A DNA stretch of 61,649 nt from positions 1 through 61,649 of the forward strand of contig CAZPAV010000012.1 of NCBI GenBank assembly GCA_964584755.1. Reading direction: 5' to 3'. Made by a program: the position numbers and the translations under genes. Origin of the DNA: CAZPAV01 sp964584755. GTDB lineage: Bacteria > Actinomycetota > Acidimicrobiia > Spongiisociales > UBA5794. Under the pieces are notes generated by a model. It made no database searches. It was not told the DNA's origin and saw only the letters and a program-made list of their open reading frames with translations. Each line of letters starts with the position of its first letter. The first letter of the stretch is position 1. Positions 35,633 to 44,126 of this stretch are shown here, piece after piece.

Positions 35633-35679
35633 TCCCTGATAAGGATGAGGTCCCTGGTTCAAATCCAGGTGGGCCCACC
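35633..35679 (+). repeat. attR: 47-bp copy of the tRNA-Ile 3' end
   Basis: An exact copy of 29181-29227: the 3' part of tRNA-Ile without its 5' half, so not a functional tRNA. It marks the right end of the island. Confidence 0.95.
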
Positions 35680-36261
35680 AGGGGGAACCGTTCGCGTTCG
35701 AGCCGTCGATCAGGTTCCTGGGGAGCCGTCCGCATCCCCCCGGCCCCCATGAGGGCGCCGCGGCCGAGCAGGGATGATCTCGCCCCTCCGGCTCACACCC
35801 AGAGGCCGTGGCCCTCCCTACCGACGACGTGGCGTCCCCGAACGAACACGCAGACGAAGCCGGGGCGTGGACGGTCCACGCGACCTCGATCCCGTCCGGC
35901 TCGGCGCGTCACGGTGGCCGACCTGGCGGGTTGCTGTCGCAGGCCTCGGGCGTCCATTCCGTTCGCCACTTCGTGCACGGTCGTGATGATCTTCCGGAGC
36001 GGTCCGGGAAGGGCGACGAGCAGCCGCCACGGCGAGGCCGCGGCGGCTGCTCGTCGCCACAATCCGGTCTCCGGTGCGGTGCGGGTGCGGCCGTCTCCGC
36101 CGGCGCTCAGCATCGCTGGTGTGTCCACGTCCGAGCCCCCGGCCCGGAATGGGGGTCCACCAGCCGACCCGGAAGCAGGTGCGGTGGACGCGGCATCGCC
36201 GGGCCTGATACGATTACATCAGAGAGCTCCGACGGTGAGCTCGTGACCGGGGAGGGTCGGG
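35680..36261. other. Region between attR and the DsrE gene
   Basis: No confident gene in 582 bp. On the minus strand a frame ending at 35793 finishes PGFVCVFVRGRHVVGREGHG then LWV, which resembles the end of the membrane protein at 4908-5204 (PGFVCVFTDRSGTVVGRLHL). Its upstream part does not match, so it may be a decayed relative. A TACGAT at 36207 could be the -10 for the DsrE gene. Confidence 0.35.
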
Positions 36262-36624
36262 ATGGCCAGGCTGGCATTCGTAGCGACACACGGCTCGGAG
36301 GATCCGACGAAGGCGTGTTTTCCGTTCCTGCAGGCGAAGAACGCCGTCGAAGCGGGCATGGAGGCCGAGATCTCCCTGCTGGGCGACGCCGTGGTCCTCA
36401 TCAAGGATGCGGTCATCGGTAGCGTCCTGCCGGTGGGTTGGCCACCCCTTCGTGAACTGTTCGACGCGGTGGTCAAGTACAAGATCCCCATCTACGTCTG
36501 AGGGGGTTGCGCAGTCGCCCGTGGGGTGACCGATGCAGACCTCGAAGGCAAGAACGCGGTGTACGACACGCCAACCGGATTCGTGGAACGCGCCGCGGTC
36601 GTGGACAACGTCATCACCATCTGA
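36262..36624 (+). CDS. DsrE-family protein with in-frame TGA (candidate selenoprotein)
   Basis: The frame MARLAFVATHGSEDPTKACF to YKIPIYV is a DsrE/DsrF-like sulfur-relay fold. A TGA at 36499-36501 interrupts it at residue 80, and the same frame continues GGCAVARGVTDADLEGKNAV and DNVITI to a TGA at 36622-36624, giving 120 residues. Family members have Cys at this place (YVC-x-x-C), so the TGA would make a U-G-G-C redox motif. A 7-bp hairpin (36514-36530) puts its G-starting loop 19 nt after the TGA, as in bacterial SECIS elements. Alternative: a nonsense mutation. GGGGAGGG precedes the ATG. No selenocysteine machinery lies in this window. Confidence 0.75.
36514..36530 (+). promoter_or_regulatory. 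SECIS-like hairpin in the DsrE gene
   Basis: GTCGCCC and GGGTGAC (one G-U pair) enclose GTG. The loop begins 19 nt after the TGA. A lower TGC/GCA pair flanks an internal loop. Spacing and G in the first loop position fit published descriptions of bacterial SECIS elements. Confidence 0.6.
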
Positions 36625-36745
36625 GCGACCCTCGGCGTGCCGACACCCCGCACCGGGGGGAGCAGGGGTCGAGGGAGCCGACGACGGAACCGTCGCGGTG
36701 GCGCCAGTGGGTGAACCCACCGACCGGTCGGCACGTTGACCGGCC

Positions 36746-37801
36746 GTGGGCATGGATCGACGGCTGGGGCTCCTGGCCGGGGCTGCGTTCTCGGCGCTCC
36801 TCGTCGTGCTCGTCGTGGGGTCGCTGCGGGGCTCGGGCGTCCCCCGGTTCCCCGTGGCCCCGACCGGCACCGGCGGTGACGCCGTGGCCCGGGTCGACCC
36901 GGCGATGGTGTACGACCCGGTTCGGTCCGGCGAGCCGCTTCCCTCCGGCTACCGGCAACTGCTCGGTCGTGACCAGATCCACCCGGTGTACCACCCGAGG
37001 CTCGTCCCGGCGGAAGCCGTCGCCTGGGCGGACGCGACGCTCGTCATCGGTGTGACCGGGACCGCGACGGCAAAGGCCTACCCCGTGAGTCATCTCAACC
37101 GCCGGGAGATGGTGAACGACTCCCTGGAGGGTATCCCGATCCTCGTGAGCTGGTGACCACTCTGCGGAACGGCGATGGTCCATCGCCGGGAGCTGAACGG
37201 AGAGACCCTCGTCTTCGGCAACCAGGGAGCCCTGTACGGGAACGCCATGACCTGGTGGGACCATCGGACCGGATCGATCTGGAGTCAGCCGCGAGGCGAG
37301 GCGATCCTCGGACCGCTCACCGGGGTTCGGCTCGAGCTGTTGCCGTCGACTCTGACGACGTGGGGCGACTGGACGGCGGAGCATCCGGCGTCGCTCGCGC
37401 TCGACGTCCCCGGTGGCGCCGCCGGAGCCGGCCTCGACGAGATGGCCATCGTCGTCGATCTGGGGACGGAGGTCGTCGCCTATCACGTGCGGCCGCTCCG
37501 CGAGGTCGGCGTAGTCGACGACGTGGTCGCCGGCGTCGACATCGCCGTGACCATCGATCCCGACGACCCGCAGCGTTGGGTCGTGTTCTCCCGGCGGCTC
37601 GACGAGGGCACCGTCCAGCTCGAGGAAGCGCCCGATGGTCTCCTCGATCGGGTCACCGGGTCGATCTTCGACCGTCGCGGAGTCGGACGGTCCGGCCCGC
37701 TACGCGGAGAGGTCCTCGACCGGCTTCCTGCGTTCACGATCTTCCCCAAGGACTTTCCGACGTTCTTCTCGGAGGGGCGGTCCTGGCCCCACGACCGGTG
37801 A
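36746..37801 (+). CDS. DUF3179 family protein with in-frame TGA (candidate selenoprotein)
   Basis: One frame of 351 residues is interrupted only by TGA at 37154-37156 (residue 137). Before it are a membrane helix (LLAGAAFSALLVVLVVGSL) and the DUF3179 start AYPVSHLNRREMVNDSLEGI; after it come PLCGTAMVHRREL, NQGALYGNAMTWWDHRTGSI and WSQPRGEAILGPL. Other members read (T/S)YCPLCG/N here, so the TGA replaces the first Cys of CPLC. A perfect hairpin follows with its loop 20 nt from the TGA. It is probably an extracytoplasmic membrane-anchored redox or metal protein. The start may be GTG 36746 or ATG 36752. Confidence 0.78.
37170..37188 (+). promoter_or_regulatory. SECIS-like hairpin in the DUF3179 gene
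   Basis: CGGCGAT and ATCGCCG form a perfect 7-bp stem around GGTCC. The loop begins 20 nt after the TGA, almost the same distance as in the DsrE gene 650 bp upstream, and starts with GG. Confidence 0.62.
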
Positions 37802-38254
37802 TCGTCAGGCACGACGACCTGAGGAGGGGGCGTCCCGATCACGCCCCGCCGAGTCCTGCGACCCGGCGGCGAGTCGGTGGCGAGGCTGAAGACGGGGGTG
37901 ACGGCAGGGCGTACGGCCCCTCCTCGACGGGTCGCAGACCCCACCGATTCGCGCATCCCGACCCCACGACACCGGGGGGGCGTCCGCGTCCGGCAAACCC
38001 GGTCAAGTCCACCGGGACCGCCACCGATGTATTTGAATCATCACCCCCGACCAGCGTCACCGGACCCGGTGTCCGTGGAACTGCGAAGAGCCGCTTCGTG
38101 GCGAGACACGGCTCCGAGGACCCGGCAAGGAGGTACACGAGGTCATGGACGAGGCCGACGACCGATCCAGGACACGCCCCGCCACGAGGACACGCCACCA
38201 GGTGCCCGTCGGCGTCGATCCATCCGTCGCACCGGCGAGTTGAGTCCGCGGCCC
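37802..38254. other. Intergenic region with DsrE remnant
   Basis: 453 bp without an intact gene. It contains the short DsrE-like remnant at 38086-38124 and a locally AT-rich stretch near 38028 (TGTATTTGAATCATC) that may hold the promoter of the lipoprotein gene. Confidence 0.4.
38086..38124 (+). pseudogene. DsrE gene fragment
   Basis: The frame RFVARHGSEDPA matches the start of the DsrE protein (AFVATHGSEDPT), and the nucleotides agree over about 36 bp with a few changes. Nothing else of the gene is left. It suggests that a second DsrE copy once stood after the DUF3179 gene. Confidence 0.55.
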
Positions 38255-40630
38255 ATGAAGAGGCTCCTCGTCCCCCTGCTGTCGATCCTCACGCTCACCG
38301 CGGCCTGTAGCTTCGGCGGACCGCCGGGTACATCGACGACGGCGACGGTCGTTCCCTCGACCACGCCGGGAGCAGCCCTCCCTCTCGACTCGCCATCGAG
38401 CACCACCTCGACGAGTGTTGCTCCCCAGTCGCCCTCTCCCTCACCACCCCCACTCACCTACCCGATCGGCCTGGAGGGCGAACTGGCCAACGTCCCCGCC
38501 GCCCAATCGGACCGCTACGACTGGTCCCAGTACGGGCGCTACGCCGACGAGGTGATGGCGCTGTACGCCGGCGTGGGTGGCCGCGTCGGGCGTATCAACA
38601 TCGTGCAGACGCGTGGGCCGTCCATGCCCGACGTCGAGCGCTACGGCTTCACCGCCCTCGACGAGCTCGTCGCCGCGTATCAGCGTCGGGGAGTGAACGT
38701 GGCGATGACCGTCGCGTATCAGCAGGCGCTGAGCGGCGGCAGGGGCGTCGATCTCGGCCAGCCCTGGTTGTGGACGAACCAGGACGAGCGCGCCCGCTAC
38801 GAGACGTACCTGCGCACCATGCTGGAACGCTACGACGGCGACGGCGTGGACGACGCCCCAGGGCTCCTCTATCCGATCCGGGTGTGGCAGATCCACAACG
38901 AACTCGAGGCGCAGTGGGCCACCGCCGTCGAGCAGGGCGCGACCACCTGGGCCACACCGGAGGACTACGCGACGCTGCTGCGTTTCACCGCACCGATCAT
39001 CAGAGAGGAGATTCCCGACGCGATCGTCGTCGCCTCCCAGTACCCGTGGCCTGGACGTGACGCCGCCGATTTCGACGGCGACGGTGTGGAAGAACGCTAC
39101 ATGGAACGCGTCGCCGACCTCGGCGGCTACGAGGGGGTCGACGTCGTGGAGATCCACGATTTCAGCGGGAACCTCAGCCGACTCGTCGACGGCCTGACCT
39201 ACGCGCAGCGGGCCAGCGGTCTACCGGTGTGGGCCGGGCAGGTGCTGGCGACCAACGCCCCGGTCGGGGGACAGCCCGATGCGACTCCGGCCACCCAGGC
39301 GGAGAAGGTCGTCAAGCTCCTGGTGGGAGCGTTGGCAGCCGGGGCGCGACACGCCCACTGGTGGGGGCTCCAGAACGCACCCGAATCCGTGCAGTGGCCC
39401 GGCGGAGTCCTGTTCGCCCGTTCCGGGCTGTACACGCCGTGCCCCGACGACTCCCCGGGACTCGGTCAGGTCTGCACCGATCCACCGCTGTACCCGGCCG
39501 GAGTGAACTTCCGCCTGCTGGCCGACGCCTTCGTCGGCTACCAGAGCCTCACCGTGCTGGAGCCTCTCGCCCTCGGCGTGGTGCCCGATGAGGCGGACTC
39601 CAGCCGCGCCGTGGTGCGGGTGGAGCGCGCAGGCGCCGACCCCGTCGTCGTCGCTTGGGACGACGACGGGGGGAGCCTGGACACCACCGACCTGTTCGAC
39701 GGTGGCTCCAGCGTCCAGGTGACGCATCTCGTGACCGAGCAGGGCGCGGAACCCCGGGTGGAGCCGGGCGTCTCCAGCGAGATCCCACTCTCGTCGGTCC
39801 CGGTGATGATCACCCCCGGCACCGACGCCACAGGTGCCACGCAGCCCGTTCCCACGACCACGCCGGATTCCGAGGCTGCGAACGGTGGTCCCAAGGGGGC
39901 GTTCATCGCCTTCCACCTCGAGGTCACGAGCTTCCCGCGCATCAAGGAGCTGTGGCCGCGGCTGGAACAGTTCATGGCGTTGGCGGACCGGTACGACGTG
40001 AAGGTCACCCTGCAGTTCTCCGCTCCTTGGGCCGAGTACGTCTACCAGGCGGGCTTGGAGGACACGGTGCACGCCTGGGAGGCGAACGGCCACGAGATCG
40101 CCCTTCACCACCACGGCCCGACCCACAAGTTCTTCGACGGCTACACGAACGACCGGGACGCCGTTCGCACCGACGGTTGGTACGCCACCGACGGCACCTA
40201 CGTGGGTGACATGGCCGCGCTCATGGCGCTGCTGGCCCCGCTCTCACGCCGAGGCATCACCTCCGCCGGCATGTCCGACGAGGCCACCGACTGGCCGGAC
40301 GGAGTCCTCTACTTCGCCACCGATTCGGGTGAGACGCCTTCGCAGGACGACCTGCTCAGCACCCCCGTGGAAACGGTCTACAACGGCCACCCTGTCGTGG
40401 AGATCTACAACGCCGGCTACGAGATCGCGCATCTGGGCGATGCCGCCGTGACCCTGGTCGACGTGGAGGGCGCCCTCCGAGCCGCCACGCCGGAGCAGTA
40501 CCTGGGCATCGTCTTCAACGACGAGACGATCGAGAAGGACTTCGCCCTGATCGAGCCGCTCCTACAACTCTTCCAGCAGCAAGGCGTACCGGTGGAGACG
40601 GTGAGTACGTTGCTGGCGAAGAGGGGATGA
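38255..40630 (+). CDS. Lipoprotein with glycoside-hydrolase-like and deacetylase-like domains
   Basis: This 791-residue lipoprotein (lipobox LTAAC, Cys about 18) has a Ser/Thr/Pro linker to about residue 70. The next domain, about 75-430, looks like a TIM-barrel glycosidase: IRVWQIHNELEAQW (candidate acid/base Glu after Asn, clan A style), VDVVEIHDF and HWWGLQNAP. A beta domain is followed at about 550-790 by a NodB-like polysaccharide deacetylase-type fold (FIAFHLEVTSFPR, VTLQFSAPWAEYV, GHEIALHHHGPTHKF). It probably acts on an extracellular glycan. The exact GH family is not certain. Confidence 0.7.
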   Translation: MKRLLVPLLSILTLTAACSFGGPPGTSTTATVVPSTTPGAALPLDSPSSTTSTSVAPQSPSPSPPPLTYPIGLEGELANVPAAQSDRYDWSQYGRYADEVMALYAGVGGRVGRINIVQTRGPSMPDVERYGFTALDELVAAYQRRGVNVAMTVAYQQALSGGRGVDLGQPWLWTNQDERARYETYLRTMLERYDGDGVDDAPGLLYPIRVWQIHNELEAQWATAVEQGATTWATPEDYATLLRFTAPIIREEIPDAIVVASQYPWPGRDAADFDGDGVEERYMERVADLGGYEGVDVVEIHDFSGNLSRLVDGLTYAQRASGLPVWAGQVLATNAPVGGQPDATPATQAEKVVKLLVGALAAGARHAHWWGLQNAPESVQWPGGVLFARSGLYTPCPDDSPGLGQVCTDPPLYPAGVNFRLLADAFVGYQSLTVLEPLALGVVPDEADSSRAVVRVERAGADPVVVAWDDDGGSLDTTDLFDGGSSVQVTHLVTEQGAEPRVEPGVSSEIPLSSVPVMITPGTDATGATQPVPTTTPDSEAANGGPKGAFIAFHLEVTSFPRIKELWPRLEQFMALADRYDVKVTLQFSAPWAEYVYQAGLEDTVHAWEANGHEIALHHHGPTHKFFDGYTNDRDAVRTDGWYATDGTYVGDMAALMALLAPLSRRGITSAGMSDEATDWPDGVLYFATDSGETPSQDDLLSTPVETVYNGHPVVEIYNAGYEIAHLGDAAVTLVDVEGALRAATPEQYLGIVFNDETIEKDFALIEPLLQLFQQQGVPVETVSTLLAKRG

Positions 40631-40925
40631 GGACGGTCGGTCCGTCACCGAGCACGCTCGGCGACGCGGTGCCGGTCCTCGGCGCGAGCGGGAGCAGCGC
40701 CGCGATCTCGGCGGGAGCGCGAATCGTGTCGGGGCGATGCCCCCGGCGAGCGGCCCGATCTCCGGCCTGACGCCCACGCCGGCTCGTTGAGCGACGGTTC
40801 TCTGCGGGGTGGTCGCCGGATCGGCTCGGTCACGTCGTGGTCTTCTCACGGGATCCTCACCTTCTTCGAACACCCCGGCCGCATCCTCGAGGAGGAACGA
40901 ACCGCACCGACCCGAGGAGTCACCC

Positions 40926-41402
40926 ATGCGGAAACGCACCATCATCCTCGTCGCCGCCTTCGTCGCGGCGCTGCTCATCATCCCGGCCGGCCTCGCCTTC
41001 GCCGGAGAAGCCAACGTCTCCGGCACCGGCGCCCTGTGGGCCCGCGGCACCGGCACCGCCGTCATCGACGGCGCCGGACACGTCACCATGGCCATCGACG
41101 GGGACGTCACCATCGTCGACCACGCCGGAGACGCCCACGTCGTCATCACGAGCCGACCCGGCGACACCGCCGAGTCTCTCGCCGCCGACACCGAGTACGA
41201 GCTCGAGAACTTCCGTGGCATCGTCAAGGTCACCGGCTCCGATTTCACCATCGAAGCCCACGGGCGGATGAAGTTCCGAGCCGCCGGCACCGGCAGCGTC
41301 TACCTCCAGGGTCACGGCACCTACCGGACCCGGCACCTCCACGGACGATGGACCCCCACCGGTGTTCGCATCGACCTGGGTGCTCCCACGCCGGCAGCCT
41401 GA
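40926..41402 (+). CDS. Small secreted beta-rich protein
   Basis: The 158-residue precursor has a signal peptide (RKRTIILVAAFVAALLIIPA, cleavage at AFA-GE). The mature part is rich in Gly, Thr and Val with repeated short strands (VSGTGALWARGTGTAVIDGA, VTMAIDGDVTIVDHAGDA, GSVYLQGHGTYRTRHL), suggestive of a beta-helix or sandwich. GAGGAG precedes the ATG. No family is recognised with certainty. Confidence 0.65.
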   Translation: MRKRTIILVAAFVAALLIIPAGLAFAGEANVSGTGALWARGTGTAVIDGAGHVTMAIDGDVTIVDHAGDAHVVITSRPGDTAESLAADTEYELENFRGIVKVTGSDFTIEAHGRMKFRAAGTGSVYLQGHGTYRTRHLHGRWTPTGVRIDLGAPTPAA

Positions 41403-41476
41403 CGCCCGCTACCCCGCGACGCCGCCTCACCCGCGGCGTCGCGGCGCGTCACAACCCACCCCACCACCGAGAGCGC

Positions 41477-42289
41477 TCAGGCCGTCGGGGGCGGGGCGAT
41501 GATGGAGCACGTCCCACCTTGGGGATCACCGACGACGGCCATCCTTCCCGCGGGAATGTCGAAGGCGGGAACCGACACCGTGCCACCGAGGCTCGCGAGA
41601 CGCCCGATCGTCTCGTCGACGTCGGCGACGCCGAAGTACACCATCCAATGGGCAGGAACCTCCGCCGGCCACCTCTCGTCCATCGTCATCACGCCACCGT
41701 TGTAGCCGTCGGGGGCGTACGGCCCTCCCTCGGGCTTCGCGAGCGTGATGATCCAGTACTCACCCGGCGCGTCCTCGGCGGCGAGGCGTTCGAAGCCCCA
41801 CCCCAGCACGGCGGCGTAGAACTCCCGGGCCGCTCCGGCGTCCCGCGTATTGAGTTCGTTCCAGGTCATGGCGCCGGGCTCGTTGAACACCTCGGCGCCG
41901 GCGTGCTCACCCGCCTGCCACAGGGCGAGCACCGCTCCCTGCGGATCGGCGACGACGGCCATCCGGCCTGCGTTCATCACGTCCATGGCCGGCACGAGGA
42001 TCGATCCCCCTTCCGTCGTCCAGCGCCGCAGCGTCGCGTCGAGGTCGTCGACGGCGACGTAGGAGGTCCACATCGGCGGGAAACCCTGCTCCTCGGCGTC
42101 AGGCGGTCGCGGGCCCAAGCCGGCGACCGAGCGCCCCTCCTTGGTGAACATCGTGTAGAGGTAGCTGCCGTCGGGACCTCGCTCGTCTTCGGCCTCCCAT
42201 CCGAAGAGACCCACGTAGAAGCGACTCCCGGCTACCGGGTCCGGGAGCGAGATGTCCGTCCAGGAGAACAGACCGTGCGGATGTGCCAT
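41477..42289 (-). CDS. Two-domain VOC/glyoxalase protein
   Basis: This 270-residue protein has two tandem VOC units: GLFSWTDISLPDPVAGSRFY to VVADPQGAVLALWQ and MTWNELNTRDAGAAREFYAA to VVGDPQGGTCSIIAP. This fused glyoxalase/bleomycin-resistance layout is common in actinobacteria; some members act on antibiotics or glyoxal adducts, most are uncharacterised. AGGAG precedes the ATG at 42289. Confidence 0.85.
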   Translation of the reverse strand: MAHPHGLFSWTDISLPDPVAGSRFYVGLFGWEAEDERGPDGSYLYTMFTKEGRSVAGLGPRPPDAEEQGFPPMWTSYVAVDDLDATLRRWTTEGGSILVPAMDVMNAGRMAVVADPQGAVLALWQAGEHAGAEVFNEPGAMTWNELNTRDAGAAREFYAAVLGWGFERLAAEDAPGEYWIITLAKPEGGPYAPDGYNGGVMTMDERWPAEVPAHWMVYFGVADVDETIGRLASLGGTVSVPAFDIPAGRMAVVGDPQGGTCSIIAPPPTA

Positions 42290-42659
42290 GCCATCTCCTC
42301 GTGTTCGCCCCTCTGCCCCGACCCCGAACCTACACGTCGACGGGCGCTCCCCGTGCACCCGCGTCGGGGTTCTCCGGTGCCAGATGGGGCCGGGTGCTCG
42401 CGGCGCGTCCACTCTCGAGCCCGTCGCAGCGTGGCCGGGTAGCGGTGACGCCCGGTATGCTCTCCTCGAGCGCGACGGCTACACGGCGCTCGAGGAGAGT
42501 GCTCCCACGAGCCGCAGCATCCCCCACGGAGGTCGAGCCCTCGACATCGTGTTCCATCGGCTCGCCGCCCCCGGGTCGCCCCCGTCCATCCAGACGGCGA
42601 CATCCCGACCGATCACGACGGCACCCCGGCCCGACATCCTGCCGTAGAGAGATGGACAG
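42290..42659. other. Intergenic region upstream of kinase operon
   Basis: No gene recognised in 370 bp. It contains the large hairpin at 42460-42499, with a TATGCT -10-like box at 42456 overlapping its left arm. Confidence 0.4.
42460..42499 (+). repeat. 14-bp perfect inverted repeat
   Basis: CTCTCCTCGAGCGC at 42460-42473 and its complement at 42486-42499, with a 12-nt loop. It lies 160 bp before the nucleotidyltransferase/kinase operon. It could be an operator or an RNA hairpin in the leader. Confidence 0.6.
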
Positions 42660-44126
42660 ATGCGATCACTCGACGTCAACCGGCGCCTGATCGAAGCACT
42701 CGACAGGGACGGGGTCCTCTTCGCCCACTGGAAGAGCAACTACTTCCTCGAACGCGGCCTCGTCGGACAGGCGGATCTCGACCTCCTCGTGGACATCTCG
42801 GTGCGGGCCGACTTCGAGGTCGTGACGCGGGCACTGGGTTTCGTCCGGCTTCGGTCCCCGCGGATCCGCGAGCTCCCGAACGTCGAGCACCACCTGGGCT
42901 TCGACGCGGCGACCGGATCGTCGTCGCACCTCCACGTCCACTACGCATTGGTGATGGGTGAGCAGCGCGTCAAGGGTCATCATCCGCCGCTCGAAGCATG
43001 GCTCCTCACCGACGTGCACCGCATCGACGGCGTCCCGGTTCCCGCCCCCGAGAAGGAGTTGTTTCTCCTGTATCTGCGAGTCCTGATGAAAGCGACACTT
43101 CGCCGTACCGCTGCGACGGCGGTCGGTCGACGAGCTCACGCCCTCCCGGACCGTGTCCTCGCGGAGGGTCGATGGCTCCTCAGGCGTGCCGAGACGTTCC
43201 GCCCCCGTCAGGTCGCAGTCGGGGCAGGCTTCACCCATCTCCAGGCCTCCTTCGCCGAGTTCGTCACCCGACTCGCCGACGACCGGTTCCCCGCCCGGTA
43301 CGTCCTCGGCGAGAAGCGCCGCGTCCTCAGGGCGATGCGGCCCCATCGCCGCCAGGGAGCCTTCCCCTCCTTCGTCCGAAGGGTCCACCTCGGACTCCGC
43401 TACGCCCGTCCCCTCCGTCCGATCCGGCCTCTGCCGATGAAGCGACTGCTCGCCACTGCTCCCGTCGTGAAGCTCGTCGGCGCCGACGGGTCTGGCAAGA
43501 CCTCGCTGGCGCGGGACCTCACCGCATGGTTGGGATGGAAACTCGACGTCGTCCATCTGTACTTCGGGCAGCCCAAGTCGAGCCCCGTGCGCCAGGCCCT
43601 CCGCCGGACCCGCTACGGGATCCGTGAGCTGGCAACCACGGCTCCCGCTCGGTCCCTCCGCAGGCGTCTGGGAGACCGAGGGACGGCCGCCCTGGCCGCG
43701 CTCGAGTGGATCTCCATCGCGAGACGCCGGCGCCGCGGCGCCGAACGCGCCGCACGACTCGCCTCCCAGGGAACGGTCGTCCTGGCCGAACGCTTCCCCT
43801 TGCCCGAGGTCTCGGTCCTCATGGAGACTCCCATGGACGGGCCGCGCCTCGGACCCGACGCCCCCTTCCGAGCCGCCGCCCGGGAGGCGCGCATCTACGA
43901 CCAGATCCGGGTCGCCGGCCCCACATACCTCCTCGTCGCGGACTACGCGACCCTTCGCTCGCGGCGACCCCACATGGACGAGGGCGAGCTCCGTGCCAAG
44001 GTCGAGGCGTGCCAGGAACTCGCCCGGAGGGGAGGCTGTGAGGTCGTCGACGTCGCCCGACCCTACGCCGAGGTGCTCCTCGACCTCAAAGGCAGGATCT
44101 GGCGACTCATCGAGGCGAGCGCATGA
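42660..44126 (+). CDS. Nucleotidyltransferase-like domain fused to thymidylate-kinase-like domain
   Basis: The 488-residue protein has an N-terminal part (LFAHWKSNYFLERGLVGQAD then LDLLVDISVR) that resembles the minimal nucleotidyltransferase fold. The C-terminal P-loop domain, from about residue 265, has Walker A KLVGADGSGKTSLARDL and a lid/DR-like segment VVLAERFPLP, as in thymidylate-kinase-like proteins of polysaccharide loci. The substrate is unknown. It is the first gene of a three-gene operon with 4-bp overlaps. Confidence 0.7.
   Translation: MRSLDVNRRLIEALDRDGVLFAHWKSNYFLERGLVGQADLDLLVDISVRADFEVVTRALGFVRLRSPRIRELPNVEHHLGFDAATGSSSHLHVHYALVMGEQRVKGHHPPLEAWLLTDVHRIDGVPVPAPEKELFLLYLRVLMKATLRRTAATAVGRRAHALPDRVLAEGRWLLRRAETFRPRQVAVGAGFTHLQASFAEFVTRLADDRFPARYVLGEKRRVLRAMRPHRRQGAFPSFVRRVHLGLRYARPLRPIRPLPMKRLLATAPVVKLVGADGSGKTSLARDLTAWLGWKLDVVHLYFGQPKSSPVRQALRRTRYGIRELATTAPARSLRRRLGDRGTAALAALEWISIARRRRRGAERAARLASQGTVVLAERFPLPEVSVLMETPMDGPRLGPDAPFRAAAREARIYDQIRVAGPTYLLVADYATLRSRRPHMDEGELRAKVEACQELARRGGCEVVDVARPYAEVLLDLKGRIWRLIEASA

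Larger units (their letters stand above)
29181..35679. mobile_element. Integrated genomic island in tRNA-Ile
   Basis: The island is bounded by the 47-bp att repeats. It holds a DUF433/DUF5615 toxin-antitoxin pair, a frameshifted kinase, a tyrosine integrase, a SEC-C protein, a second MerR-DUF433 antitoxin with truncated toxin, a VanZ-like protein and a small secreted protein. There are no replication, conjugation or phage structural genes, so it is a small or decayed satellite-type element. GC falls visibly at 34.1-35.1 kb. Confidence 0.9.

Noticed and set aside
35633..35679. Second functional tRNA-Ile gene
   Set aside because: Only the 3' part is present; the acceptor 5' strand and D-arm are missing, so it is an att duplicate.
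36262..37801. General reassignment of TGA to Trp, Gly or Cys
   Set aside because: TGA ends most genes here, including the ATGA-overlapping pairs, so only local recoding is plausible.
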